Source: Desulfobacterales bacterium (GTDB lineage Bacteria > Desulfobacterota > Desulfobacteria > Desulfobacterales > SpSt-501). From it: DNA of 64,000 nt. Below the pieces are notes generated by a model. It worked only from the letters and a program-made list of their open reading frames with translations. It was not told the origin of the DNA and searched no databases. The stretch lies in contig JAUQXK010000101.1 of assembly GCA_030834695.1 (NCBI GenBank), positions 62,001 through 126,000 of the forward strand, written 5' to 3'. Numbering within the stretch: position 1 is the first letter of the stretch; each line of letters starts with the position of its first letter. A program made the position numbers and the translations under genes. This document shows positions 16,408 to 25,226 of this stretch, piece by piece.

Positions 16408-18075
16408 ATGGCATCCCAGGATACAGCGCAGAGCCGGCCCCTGGCCGGATTGGACCCTGAGTCCAGGCAGATGGTCCTGGACACGGTGGCCCAGTTGAAG
16501 AAGCGGCTGCTGACCAAAGAACGGATTCTCGAATTCGACCGCAAGGAGATCTTCCCCGAGGATGTGATCCGGGAGATGCTGGGGCACGAGATCGGCCTGC
16601 AGCTGCTGATGATCCCGGAGGCTTACGGCGGCTTGGGCGGCGGGGCGCGGGACAGTTGCGCGATCACCCGTGAAATGGCCAAGATCTGCCTGGGCATCAC
16701 CACCGCCTTCTTCGCCATCCAGCTCGGAGCCGACCCGATCATCGTCGGGGCGACCGAGGAGCAGAAGCGCAAATGGCTCGGCAAGATCGCCGCGGGGGAG
16801 GCCCTCGTGGCCTACGCGGTCACCGAACCGGATGCCGGCAGCAACGTCGCCGCTCTCAAAACCAAGGCCGATCCGGTTACGGACGCTTCCGGCCGGATCA
16901 CCGGCTACCGCATCAACGGCAACAAGCAGTTCATCTCCACGGGCGGCTATGCGGATTTCATCACCGTGCTGGCCGATGCGCCGGAGGGTCCGACCTTCTT
17001 CATCATGGAGAAGGACACGGCCGGTTACCAGCGCGGCAAGGGCGAAGAGAAGCACGGGATCCGGGCCTCCAACACCTCTCCGCTGACCTTCAGTGACGCC
17101 TTCGTCCCGCTGGAAAACCTGATCGGCGGGGTTCCCGGGCAGGGCTTGAAGCAGGCCAATGCGGTCTTCGGCTACACCCGATTGATGGTGGCTTCCATGG
17201 CCCTGGGCGCGGGCGAGGCGGCGCTTGAAATCGCCGTCCCCTACGCCAAGGAACGCATCCAGTTCAAGACGCCGCTCTCCGAGAAGCAGGGGTACACCCA
17301 TAAGCTGATCGTTCCCAACGTGGTGCGCCTGGCGGCGGCCGAGGCTTATATCGACGAGGTGGCCGAGCGGCTCGATGCCGGCGAGAGCGACCTCGAGGTG
17401 GAAGGCTCCATTGCCAAGTGGTTTGCCACCGAGGCCGGCAACCGGTCGGCGGAGGATTGCGTCCAGGCTCTGGGCGGCTACGGCTACATTGCCGAGTACG
17501 GGGTGGAGAAGATCAAGCGCGACGTCCGCATCACCACCATCTACGAGGGTACGAGCGAAATCCAGCAGAACATCATCAGCACCTTCCGCTGGAAGAAGAG
17601 CCGTAAGACCAAGGGCGGTTTCTACGGATCCATGGCCGCCGAGATGGAGCAGTTGGAGAAAACCTGCCCGGGCTGCAGCGGCGGCTTCTATGCCCTGGCC
17701 GCCCGGGCGCTGAACCACCTGATCGTGGTCGCCGATACCAGCCGCCTCACCCGGCAGCAGATACTCATGTTCGACCTGGCGGACCTGATGGCCCACGTAG
17801 AGGTCGGGGTGGCGGTCGCGCGCAAGGCGTCGGCCCTGGCGGTCGCCGGAGACCCCCTTGCCGGACGCGCTGCGCTTGTGGCGCGGATCTTCGCCTGGGA
17901 GGTGTGCCAGCTCTTCGAACGCAACAGCCTGCGGATTCTCACCGGCACCGGCGAGATCGACGCGGCGGCCGTGGTCGGCTCTCTGGCCGAGATGCGTTTC
18001 AGCGAATTCGCCGGCAGCTGCCGCAACGTGATCAAAGATATGGACCGCCTGGCGGACCTTGTCTTCGGACGGTGA
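16408..18075 (+). CDS. Acyl-CoA dehydrogenase family protein inside the fab operon
   Basis: The 555-residue flavoprotein has the FAD/substrate segments TEPDAGSN and GNKQFISTGG and the catalytic glutamate in YEGTSEIQ near residue 388. An extra helical domain of about 140 residues follows the usual C-terminus. It would introduce (or in reverse remove) an alpha-beta double bond in an acyl thioester. It starts 11 bases after rpmF and is followed by fabG after 50 bases, where plsX, fabH and fabD usually lie. Substrate and physiological direction are unknown. Confidence 0.88.
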   Translation: MASQDTAQSRPLAGLDPESRQMVLDTVAQLKKRLLTKERILEFDRKEIFPEDVIREMLGHEIGLQLLMIPEAYGGLGGGARDSCAITREMAKICLGITTAFFAIQLGADPIIVGATEEQKRKWLGKIAAGEALVAYAVTEPDAGSNVAALKTKADPVTDASGRITGYRINGNKQFISTGGYADFITVLADAPEGPTFFIMEKDTAGYQRGKGEEKHGIRASNTSPLTFSDAFVPLENLIGGVPGQGLKQANAVFGYTRLMVASMALGAGEAALEIAVPYAKERIQFKTPLSEKQGYTHKLIVPNVVRLAAAEAYIDEVAERLDAGESDLEVEGSIAKWFATEAGNRSAEDCVQALGGYGYIAEYGVEKIKRDVRITTIYEGTSEIQQNIISTFRWKKSRKTKGGFYGSMAAEMEQLEKTCPGCSGGFYALAARALNHLIVVADTSRLTRQQILMFDLADLMAHVEVGVAVARKASALAVAGDPLAGRAALVARIFAWEVCQLFERNSLRILTGTGEIDAAAVVGSLAEMRFSEFAGSCRNVIKDMDRLADLVFGR

Positions 18076-18125
18076 TCGGCCGGGCGGTTTCCGAAGATGG
18101 GGCGGTTTGACTGAAGGAGAAAATG

Positions 18126-18857
18126 ATGCGTTTCAATGAAAAAGTGGTGATGGTTACCGGAGGGGCTGCCGGGATCGGACGGGTGACGGCCGAAGCCTTT
18201 GCTTGCGAGGGGGCCAAGCTGGCCATCTGCGACCTCAATCCCGAAGCCGGAGCAGAGGCGCTGAAGGCGCTGGGACCGGAGGCTTCCTTCGAGAAGGTGA
18301 ACGTGGCCGACGAGGCGGACGTGTCCAAGTGGACCGATCAGGTGGCCCAGCGCTACGGCCGCATCGACATCCTGGTGAACAACGCCGGGATCACGCGCGA
18401 CGCCCTGTTGCTGCGTATGAAGGAGTCGGATTGGGATCTGGTTCTAAGCGTCAACCTCAAGGGCGCGTTTCTGTGCACCAAGGCGGTAGTGCGTCACATG
18501 GCCCAGCAGCGGTCGGGGCGTATCATCAACGTGGCTTCGGTGGTCGGGGTGGTCGGCAACGCCGGCCAGGCCAACTATGTCGCCTCCAAGGCCGGTCTCA
18601 TCGGCCTGACCAAGACCGTGGCCCGAGAGTTCGCCGGCCGCGGCATCACGGTGAATGCGGTCGCGCCCGGGTTCATCGAAACCCAGATGACCGCGGTTTT
18701 GAGCGACAAGATCAAGGAAGGTTTTTTGGCCCAGATCCCGATGGGGCGCGCCGGGTCTCCTGAAGACGTGGCCGGCGCAGTGACGTTTCTCGCCTCCGAT
18801 CAGGCGGCCTATCTGACCGGCCAGGTGCTGCACGTGAGCGGCGGTATGTATATGTAG
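18126..18857 (+). CDS. fabG: 3-oxoacyl-[ACP] reductase
   Basis: The 243-residue short-chain dehydrogenase has the cofactor motif TGGAAGIG, NNAG, and the Ser-Tyr-Lys active site (NVASVV and NYVASK). The end SGGMYM is typical for FabG. It reduces 3-oxoacyl-ACP with NADPH. Two ATG codons occur in tandem; the second (18126) is better spaced from AAGGAG. Direct followers are acpP and fabF. Confidence 0.93.
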   Translation: MRFNEKVVMVTGGAAGIGRVTAEAFACEGAKLAICDLNPEAGAEALKALGPEASFEKVNVADEADVSKWTDQVAQRYGRIDILVNNAGITRDALLLRMKESDWDLVLSVNLKGAFLCTKAVVRHMAQQRSGRIINVASVVGVVGNAGQANYVASKAGLIGLTKTVAREFAGRGITVNAVAPGFIETQMTAVLSDKIKEGFLAQIPMGRAGSPEDVAGAVTFLASDQAAYLTGQVLHVSGGMYM

Positions 18858-18863
18858 GAGAAC

Positions 18864-18950
18864 GGATTCAGGGTTCAGGGCCAAGGGTTTGAGGGATCCT
18901 GCCGGGAGTTGAAGCGATCGCCAAACACCAACCCCAAATACTCAACTATC
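18864..18950. repeat. Low-complexity inverted repeat between fabG and acpP
   Basis: The left part repeats TTCAGGG/GGGTTCAGGG words (18864-18899); the right part is the loosely complementary CCAACCCCAAATACTCAAC (18928-18946). Related GGGTTC words occur at 25071 and 39135. Confidence 0.5.
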
Positions 18951-18980
18951 GACTCATCGAACATTACGGAGGAAATCACG

Positions 18981-19220
18981 ATGTCCAACAAAGAAATTCA
19001 AGAAAAGGTAAAGAAAATCATTGCTGAGAAGCTGAGCGTGGATATTGCGGAAGTCAAGCCCGAAGCCTCTTTCGTCGACGACTTGGGCGCCGACTCCCTG
19101 GATCTCGTCGAGTTGATCATGTCCATGGAAGAGGAATTCGGGGTCGACATTTCCGACGAGGACGCGGAGAAGATCGTGACCGTCAAGGATGCGATGGACT
19201 ACGTCACCAAGAAGCAGTAA
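18981..19220 (+). CDS. acpP: Acyl carrier protein
   Basis: The 79-residue acidic protein has the phosphopantetheine attachment serine in [13 protein letters not shown] near residue 38. Length and sequence match bacterial ACP of fatty-acid synthesis. The ATG at 18981 follows GGAGGAAA. Expression is likely uncoupled or boosted relative to fabG because a 120-base spacer with an inverted repeat precedes it. Confidence 0.97.
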   Translation: MSNKEIQEKVKKIIAEKLSVDIAEVKPEASFVDDLGADSLDLVELIMSMEEEFGVDISDEDAEKIVTVKDAMDYVTKKQ

Positions 19221-19256
19221 TTTCAATCGCGTGCGATGAACGATCGAGGAGGCCTT

Positions 19257-20507
19257 TTGACGAAGCGGGTGGTTATCACGGGTGTGGGGCTGGTCTGCCC
19301 GGTGGGAATCGGAGTCGAGGAGAGCTGGAAAGCCATATGCGCCGGACAATCCGGCGTGACGCGGATCACCCGGTTTGATCCGACGCTCTACGAAACCCAA
19401 ATTGCGGCTGAAGTCAAGGGATTCAAGGCGGAAGACTTCATGAGCAAGAAAGAGGCCAGGCGGTTTGAGCTGTTCATTTCTTACGCGGTGGCGGCCACCC
19501 GCATGGCGGTCGATGATTCCAAACTGCAGATCACGGAAGAAAACGGCAACCGGGTGGGCGTCATCACGGGCTGCGGGCTGGGCGGGTTGCGCTTCATGGA
19601 GGACACCATTCTGAATATTCACAGCAGCGGTCCCAAACGGGTCAGCCCCTTTTTCATCCCGATGATGATCGGAAACATGGCGCCGGGCATGATCTCGATT
19701 CTTTTCGGGGCGAAGGGGCCCAATCTGTCCCTGGCGACGGCCTGCGCCGCCGGGGCCCACGCCGTGGGCGACTCATTCAAGATCATTCAGGAGGGCCGCG
19801 CCGACGCCATGATCACCGGCGGGACCGAGGCCGTGATCTCGCCTTCCTGCGTCGCCGGTTTCAATGCCATGAAGGCGCTGTCCACGCGCAACGCGGAGCC
19901 GGAGCGGGCGTCGCGGCCGTTTGAACGCGACCGCGACGGGTTCGTGCCCGGCGAGGGCTCGGGCATCCTAGTGCTCGAAGAACTGGAGCATGCCCGCCGC
20001 CGGGGTGCCGCCATTTATGCGGAAGTGGTGGGCTACGGTCTCACCGGCGACGGGTTTCACATGACCGCGCCGCCGCCCGACGGGAACGGTGCCAGCCGCT
20101 GCATGCAAATGGCGTTGGACGATGCCGGCCTGCGGCCGGAGGAGGTGGACTACATCAACGCCCACGGCACGTCGACGGAGCTGAACGATCTCTACGAGAC
20201 CCGCGCGATCAAGACGGTTTTCAAACAACACGCCCACAAGGTGGCGGTCAGCTCCACCAAATCCATGACCGGGCACCTTCTCGGGGGCGCCGGCGGCGTT
20301 GAGGCCGTTTTCTCGGTTCTATCCATTCGCGACGGCATTATTCCACCCACCATCAATTACGACAACCCGGCGGAGGAATTGGATCTGGACTATGTGCCCA
20401 ACACGGCCCGCAGAGCCTCGGTTAATGTGGTCATGTCCAACTCCTTCGGCTTCGGCGGAACCAATGCGGCGCTGGTTTTCAGGAAGTGCAACCCGAACCG
20501 AGTGTAG
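19257..20507 (+). CDS. fabF: 3-oxoacyl-[ACP] synthase II
   Basis: The 416-residue condensing enzyme has the Cys-His-His triad: cysteine in ATACAAGAH, histidine in NAHGTST and histidine in [13 protein letters not shown]. It elongates acyl-ACP with malonyl-ACP. A TTG start at 19257 gives the family-like N-terminus (M)[10 protein letters not shown] and has GAGGAGG immediately upstream. An ATG at 19236 in the same frame would add seven residues and place that site inside the gene. Confidence 0.95.
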   Translation: MTKRVVITGVGLVCPVGIGVEESWKAICAGQSGVTRITRFDPTLYETQIAAEVKGFKAEDFMSKKEARRFELFISYAVAATRMAVDDSKLQITEENGNRVGVITGCGLGGLRFMEDTILNIHSSGPKRVSPFFIPMMIGNMAPGMISILFGAKGPNLSLATACAAGAHAVGDSFKIIQEGRADAMITGGTEAVISPSCVAGFNAMKALSTRNAEPERASRPFERDRDGFVPGEGSGILVLEELEHARRRGAAIYAEVVGYGLTGDGFHMTAPPPDGNGASRCMQMALDDAGLRPEEVDYINAHGTSTELNDLYETRAIKTVFKQHAHKVAVSSTKSMTGHLLGGAGGVEAVFSVLSIRDGIIPPTINYDNPAEELDLDYVPNTARRASVNVVMSNSFGFGGTNAALVFRKCNPNRV

Positions 20508-20556
20508 CGGCCAGGCGGTTCCTATCTTCATTGGCAGTACCATAACCAGTTGTGAG

Positions 20557-20618
20557 AGAGCATAGAGGAAAACACGCGGTGACTTCCGTGCGTTTGGGAC
20601 TATGCTCTTTGTTTTTGG
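20557..20618 (+). terminator. Intrinsic terminator after fabF
   Basis: AGAGCATAG (20557-20565) pairs with CTATGCTCT (20600-20608), with further partial inner pairing, followed by TTGTTTTT. It separates the fab genes from the dCMP deaminase-nrdR-rib cluster. Confidence 0.65.
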
Positions 20619-20650
20619 GCGAGATGGCCGGCGGACGTCCAAAACCGGGA

Positions 20651-20705
20651 TTGTGATTCGGACTTGTGATTCGGACTATTGATAGATACAATATTTTGTT
20701 ATAAT
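20651..20705 (+). promoter_or_regulatory. Tandem 13-bp repeat and promoter before the dCMP deaminase gene
   Basis: TTGTGATTCGGAC occurs twice head-to-tail (20651-20663, 20664-20676), just upstream of TTGATA (20679) and a perfect TATAAT (20700-20705). The spacer between these two boxes is only 15 bases; an alternative pair TTGTGA/TACAAT has 17. The repeat is a plausible operator. Confidence 0.45.
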
Positions 20706-20770
20706 TGAAATCGTTTCCATCAAGCGCCGATTCGGCGTGCGGTATTCTAACCCGTTCATCCGGACCGTTT

Positions 20771-21253
20771 ATGAAAAACCCTGACCGTCCATCCTGGGAA
20801 ACCTATTTCATGGACATCACCGCGCTGGTCGCCAAGCGCACCACTTGCCTGCGACGCGCCGTGGGCGCGGTGATCGTCAAGGACAAACGCATTCTGTCCA
20901 CCGGATACAACGGAGCTCCCTCCGGAATCCGTCATTGCGCCGAAGTGGGATGCCTGCGGGAGCAGCTCAAGGTCGAATCCGGCATGCGCCATGAACTGTG
21001 CCGCGGTATTCACGCCGAACAGAATGCCATCATCCAGGCGGCCTATCACGGGGTGTCCGTCAAGGGCGCCAGTCTGTTCTGCACCAACCAGCCCTGTTCG
21101 ATCTGCGCCAAGATGATCGTCAATGCCGGCATCGTCGCTATCTACTACCGATCCAGTTATGCCGATGAACTGGCGCGGGACATGCTGTCGGAAGCCGGCG
21201 TTCCCATGATTCAGGTCGCTGGATCTGAAATGCAGCCGCAGCCGGAGTCCTAA
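20771..21253 (+). CDS. dCMP deaminase / ComEB-type cytidine deaminase
   Basis: The 160-residue zinc enzyme has HAEQNA (zinc ligand and catalytic glutamate) and PCSIC (two zinc cysteines), plus an upstream extra Cys/His region typical for dCMP deaminases. It converts dCMP to dUMP for dTTP synthesis. The ATG at 20771 matches family N-termini ([11 protein letters not shown]). It precedes nrdR, as in many Desulfobacterota, so both concern deoxynucleotide supply. Confidence 0.93.
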   Translation: MKNPDRPSWETYFMDITALVAKRTTCLRRAVGAVIVKDKRILSTGYNGAPSGIRHCAEVGCLREQLKVESGMRHELCRGIHAEQNAIIQAAYHGVSVKGASLFCTNQPCSICAKMIVNAGIVAIYYRSSYADELARDMLSEAGVPMIQVAGSEMQPQPES

Positions 21254-21287
21254 CCGGTCTACACTGTTGGCCAAAAGGAGAGAGGGC

Positions 21288-21776
21288 ATGAAATGTCCGT
21301 ACTGCAGCGAGATCGAGAACAAGGTCATCGACTCCAGATTGAGCAAAGACGCCAGTGTGATTCGCCGGCGGCGCGAATGTCTGACCTGCAGCCGGCGCTT
21401 CACGACGTACGAGCATATCGAAGAAATTCCGATCATGATCATCAAGAAGGACGGACGGCGCGAGCTTTTCAACCGTGACAAGGTGCGCTCGGGCATGCTC
21501 AAGGCTTGCGAGAAGCGTAACATCAGCATGAACAGCATCGAGGAGTTCATCGACGACATGGAACGCGACCTGCGCGAGGCGGAAGAGAAGGAGATCCCTG
21601 CCGCGGTCATCGGCGAGAAGATCATGGGCAAGCTCCACGAACTGGACGACGTGGCGTATGTGCGTTTCGCCTCCGTATACCGAGAATTCAAGGACGTGAA
21701 CGATTTCGTTTCCGAGCTCAAAAAGCTATTGAGCACCGATCCGGCCGGCAAAGCGTCCGATTCTGCGGAATCCTGA
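21288..21776 (+). CDS. nrdR: Transcriptional repressor NrdR
   Basis: The 162-residue regulator has an N-terminal zinc ribbon (MKCPYC, CLTCSRRFTTYE) and an ATP-cone domain beginning about residue 49 (KDGRRELFNRDKV). It represses ribonucleotide reductase genes in response to ATP/dATP. None of those genes are in the window. ATG at 21288 with AAAGGAGAG upstream. Confidence 0.96.
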   Translation: MKCPYCSEIENKVIDSRLSKDASVIRRRRECLTCSRRFTTYEHIEEIPIMIIKKDGRRELFNRDKVRSGMLKACEKRNISMNSIEEFIDDMERDLREAEEKEIPAAVIGEKIMGKLHELDDVAYVRFASVYREFKDVNDFVSELKKLLSTDPAGKASDSAES

Positions 21777-21850
21777 GTTGCCGAGGTCGGCGGGGTCGTT
21801 CGGCCGGCCGTTGCTCCGCTGCACCGGTGAGCGCCATGGCCGAATCCGGC

Positions 21851-21868
21851 ATATTTTATGGCCGGAGT
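21851..21868. repeat. Degenerate copy of the ATATTTTATTGCCGGAGC word
   Basis: ATATTTTATGGCCGGAGT, two mismatches from the copies at 7721 and 34719, in the nrdR-ribD spacer. Confidence 0.4.
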
Positions 21869-21891
21869 GATTATTGTTGTCGCAATAACTC

Positions 21892-22992
21892 ATGAACGAC
21901 GAACATTACATGCAGATGGCCCTCGATCTGGCGGTGCAGGGCCGTGGCTGCACATCCCCCAACCCTTTGGTGGGGGCCGTGGTGGTCAAGAACGGGATCG
22001 TGGTCGGCCGGGGATTCCATCAATTCGCCGGCGGAGCGCATGCCGAGGTGCACGCCATTGACGCGGCTGGTGACGCCGCGCGCGGTGCCACGCTTTATGT
22101 CAACCTGGAGCCCTGCAATCATACCGGCCGAACCCCTCCGTGCACCCACAAAATCGTGGCGGCCGGGCTTCAGCGCGTGGTCATGGCCATGCGCGACCCC
22201 AACCCGCAGGTCGCGGGCGGCGGGGCCGGGTTTTTGGAAGCCCAAGGGGTCGAGACCACGTGCGGCGTATGCGAGGAGCAGGCTCTGGGGCTCAACGAAG
22301 TTTTCATCAAATATATCCGCACCGGCCGTCCGTTCGTCACGGCCAAGTGCGCCGCCACCCTCGATGGCCGCATGGCGACCCGCACCGGGGATTCCAAATG
22401 GGTCACCGGGGAGGAATCCCGGGCGTTCGTGCATGAGTTGCGCCATGCGGTGGATGCGATTATGGTAGGGGTCGGGACCATTGCAGCGGACGATCCCCTG
22501 TTGACCACGCGCTTGCAAGGCCGACCTTCCAAGGACCCGATTCGGGTCATTCTGGATACCCGGCTGCAAATCGCTCCGACGGCCAGGGTGCTGAACCACT
22601 GCTCTGAAGCGGAAACGATTCTGGTGGTGGGACAGGAGACGTCTGCGTCGGTCCGCACCCGGCTGCCTCTGAAAGGGGTACGGGTGATCGAGGGCGAGAT
22701 CCGGGATGGTCTCCTCGATCTGGATCGGCTGATGAATCAGTTGGGGCGGATGGGCGTGACCAGCATTCTGATCGAAGGGGGAGGCCGGACGCTGGGGTCG
22801 GCCTTCCGAGCGGGCATTGTGGACAAGATCTGTTTTTTTTATGCCCCTTTGCTGTCGGGCGGCGACGACGGGGTGCCGATCTGCAGCGGTGCCGGAGCGG
22901 AAACCATGCAGGACTGCATTCGACTGGACCGCATCCATACCCGGCGCTTCGGCGACGATGTGATGATCGAGGGGTATGTCATCCGGAATTAA
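21892..22992 (+). CDS. ribD: Bifunctional riboflavin deaminase/reductase RibD
   Basis: The 366-residue enzyme joins an N-terminal zinc deaminase (HAEVHAI, and PCNHTGRTPPC) with a C-terminal pyrimidine reductase domain (ATLDGRMAT, VGVGTI, EGGGRTLGS). It catalyses the second and third steps from GTP toward riboflavin. ribE, ribBA and ribH follow. No FMN riboswitch is visible upstream. Confidence 0.96.
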   Translation: MNDEHYMQMALDLAVQGRGCTSPNPLVGAVVVKNGIVVGRGFHQFAGGAHAEVHAIDAAGDAARGATLYVNLEPCNHTGRTPPCTHKIVAAGLQRVVMAMRDPNPQVAGGGAGFLEAQGVETTCGVCEEQALGLNEVFIKYIRTGRPFVTAKCAATLDGRMATRTGDSKWVTGEESRAFVHELRHAVDAIMVGVGTIAADDPLLTTRLQGRPSKDPIRVILDTRLQIAPTARVLNHCSEAETILVVGQETSASVRTRLPLKGVRVIEGEIRDGLLDLDRLMNQLGRMGVTSILIEGGGRTLGSAFRAGIVDKICFFYAPLLSGGDDGVPICSGAGAETMQDCIRLDRIHTRRFGDDVMIEGYVIRN

Positions 22993-23036
22993 AAACCGAA
23001 CGGTTGGTCTTCCGCTCGGTGCTGCGGCGAGCGCTT

Positions 23037-23696
23037 ATGTTTACGGGCATCATAGAGGGATTGGGAACGGTCACTGCGGTTCGCCCGGCAGGCCCCGGGA
23101 AACGGCTGGCCGTTGCGGCGGGCTTCGACCTGGCCGGCACCCGGATCGGTGACAGCATTTCGGTCAGCGGGGCCTGCCTGACGGCGGTCGCCATCGCCGG
23201 GCGGCAGTTTGAGGTCGACGTCTCGCCGGAAACCCTCGCCCGGACGACCCTCGGGTCCGCCCGGGTCGGCGAACGCGTGAACCTCGAGCGCGCCTTGCGC
23301 CTGTCGGACCGGATCGACGGCCATTTGGTGTCCGGCCATACGGACGGCACAGGGGCCATCGACGCCCGCGAGGCCGCCGGCAATGCCGTCATCGTGACGG
23401 TGGCCGTGGCGGAAGCCCTCACCCGCTATATGATCGTCAAGGGGTCGGTCGCCGTCGACGGGGTCAGCCTGACCATCAATCGTCTCGAGGCCGGCCGCTT
23501 CTCGGTGAGCATCATTCCCCATACCGCCGCGCTGACCACCATCGGTTTCAAACAGAAGGGCGAACCGGTCAACATCGAAGTCGACCTGATTGGCAAGTAC
23601 GTGGAAAAATTTTTATCCACCCCGTCGGGCCGGCCGGCGGCTCCGCCTTCAAGCGTGAGCATGGAATTGCTCGCCAAGGCGGGGTATGTAAAGTAG
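23037..23696 (+). CDS. ribE: Riboflavin synthase alpha subunit
   Basis: The 219-residue protein starts MFTGIIEGLGTV and shows two lumazine-binding repeats (GDSISVSGACLT near residue 43 and GSVAVDGVSLT near residue 138). It dismutates two lumazine molecules to riboflavin. The ATG at 23037 gives the universal MFTGII start; the ORF extends upstream without family similarity. Confidence 0.96.
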   Translation: MFTGIIEGLGTVTAVRPAGPGKRLAVAAGFDLAGTRIGDSISVSGACLTAVAIAGRQFEVDVSPETLARTTLGSARVGERVNLERALRLSDRIDGHLVSGHTDGTGAIDAREAAGNAVIVTVAVAEALTRYMIVKGSVAVDGVSLTINRLEAGRFSVSIIPHTAALTTIGFKQKGEPVNIEVDLIGKYVEKFLSTPSGRPAAPPSSVSMELLAKAGYVK

Positions 23697-23783
23697 GTTT
23701 AAGGTTAAAAGTTTAAAGTTTAAAGAGGGAAAGCCAGGGATTATATTCTTTGAACCTTAAACCTTAACCCTTAAACTTTAAAC
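23697..23783. repeat. AT-rich inverted repeat between ribE and ribBA
   Basis: The left arm consists of TTTAAG/TTTAAAG words (23697-23725), the right arm of CTTTGAACC/CCTTAAACC words (23748-23783), together an imperfect stem spanning the whole spacer. It uses its own word family, unlike the GC-richer repeats elsewhere. Confidence 0.7.
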
Positions 23784-23800
23784 GGTTTTTGGAGCCTTTT

Positions 23801-25015
23801 ATGCCTCATATTTCCATCGAACAAGCCATCGAAGACATTCGGGCCGGCAGGATGGTGATTCTGGCCGACGGAAACGACCCGGAAAGCGAGGCGGATTTCT
23901 GCCTGGCAGGCGAGAAGGTCACGCCGCAGGGCATCAACTTCATGGCCAAGCACGGGCGCGGTCTCATCTGTCTGTCGCTTTCAGCCCAGAAAGCCCAAGC
24001 CCTGGAACTGCCGCCCATGGTGGACAACAATACCTCACGCTACGGCACTGGATTTACCGTTTCGATCGACGCTCGTCAGGGGGTGACCAGCGGGGTGTCC
24101 GCCGCCGACCGGGCCACGACGATCCTGACGGCCCTAGCGGACACGACTCGGCCGGGTGACCTGGTGCGGCCGGGCCACGTGTTTCCGCTGCGCGCGCGCG
24201 AGGGCGGTGTGATCGTCCGAACCGGACAGACCGAAGGGTCCGTGGACCTGGCGCGCCTGGCGGGACTGAAGCCAGCCGGCGTCATCTGCGGGATCATGGA
24301 TGAAGACGGAGCCATGGCCAACATCGCCGCTTTGGAAAAGGTCAGCGTCACGCACGGGATCGGGATCTGCACGATTCCCGATCTGATCGAATACCGCATG
24401 CGCACCGAGGCGTTCGTGCACCGGGCGGCCGAAGCCGTCGTTCCCACCGTCATTGCGGGGGAATTCAAGGCGATCGTCTACGAAAACGACATCGACGACC
24501 TGCTGCACTTCGCCATGGTCAAGGGGGCGATCGACCCCGAGAAACCGGTCCTGGTGCGCGTGCATTCCGAATGCCTTACCGGCGATATCTTCGGCTCGAT
24601 GCGATGCGACTGCGGGCCGCAGCTGCACCGGGCGATGGCGATGATGGAAGCGGAAGGCTGTGGCGTGCTGTTGTACATCCGTCAGGAAGGCCGGGGCATC
24701 GGATTGGTGAACAAGATCAGGGCGTACGCGCTTCAAGAAAAAGGGTTGGACACCGTTCAGGCCAACGTGGAGCTGGGGTTTCAGCCGGACATGCGCAATT
24801 ACGGCATCGGCGCTCAGATTCTGGCGGACCTCGGGGTTCGCAAGATGCGGCTGATGACCAACAATCCCAAGAAAATGGTCGGCCTTCAGGGGTACGGCCT
24901 GAGCATTGTCGACCAGGTCCCGATTGAAATCGAGGCCAACGAGTTCAACAAGTGCTATCTCGAATGCAAAAAGGTCAAAATGGGGCATATGCTGTCGCTG
25001 AAGAAGACACCGTAA
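23801..25015 (+). CDS. ribBA: RibBA with degenerate DHBP synthase half and intact GTP cyclohydrolase II
   Basis: The 404-residue protein has an N-terminal DHBP synthase-like domain (1 to about 200) and a C-terminal GTP cyclohydrolase II domain. The cyclohydrolase half is intact: zinc cysteines in ECLTGD...RCDCG, then RQEGRGIGL. In the synthase half the acidic loop DDEDRENEGD reads DGNDPESEAD, GHTEA reads GQTEG, and the catalytic glutamate of ICEIM is glycine (ICGIM). It should still open GTP for riboflavin synthesis, but may not make 3,4-dihydroxybutanone phosphate. The ATG at 23801 gives the usual N-terminus. Confidence 0.93.
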   Translation: MPHISIEQAIEDIRAGRMVILADGNDPESEADFCLAGEKVTPQGINFMAKHGRGLICLSLSAQKAQALELPPMVDNNTSRYGTGFTVSIDARQGVTSGVSAADRATTILTALADTTRPGDLVRPGHVFPLRAREGGVIVRTGQTEGSVDLARLAGLKPAGVICGIMDEDGAMANIAALEKVSVTHGIGICTIPDLIEYRMRTEAFVHRAAEAVVPTVIAGEFKAIVYENDIDDLLHFAMVKGAIDPEKPVLVRVHSECLTGDIFGSMRCDCGPQLHRAMAMMEAEGCGVLLYIRQEGRGIGLVNKIRAYALQEKGLDTVQANVELGFQPDMRNYGIGAQILADLGVRKMRLMTNNPKKMVGLQGYGLSIVDQVPIEIEANEFNKCYLECKKVKMGHMLSLKKTP

Positions 25016-25070
25016 GGAATGAAAAGGGTTAACCATCAAAAAAGGTAGCTGCCCAGGCGGCGAGGATGCA

Positions 25071-25193
25071 GGGTTCGGGGTTCACAAGAGTGGCCAGCGC
25101 CGGGCTTTGGCCCATGCGGGCCAGATTTTTCCGCGCCGGATGCGGTTGAGGATCATGGCCCCGGCTGTGCGGACTTCCTGAACCCAGAACCCC
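25071..25193. repeat. Inverted repeat with about 95-base centre between ribBA and ribH
   Basis: GGGTTCGGGGTTCA (25071-25084) and TGAACCCAGAACCCC (25179-25193) are complementary with one mismatch. The enclosed GC-rich segment is open on the minus strand but has no recognisable product. Similar GGGTTC words occur at 18864 and 39135. Confidence 0.6.
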
Positions 25194-25226
25194 GGGACTT
25201 GAGCAGTTACGAGAAGAGGAGTCGGG

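Noticed and set aside
16354-17796. 480-residue open frame on the minus strand
   Set aside because: Shadow of the acyl-CoA dehydrogenase gene; composition follows the codon pattern of the other strand.
21777-21891. FMN riboswitch before ribD
   Set aside because: Spacer is only 115 bases and contains none of the RFN conserved boxes; none was seen before ribE or ribBA either.
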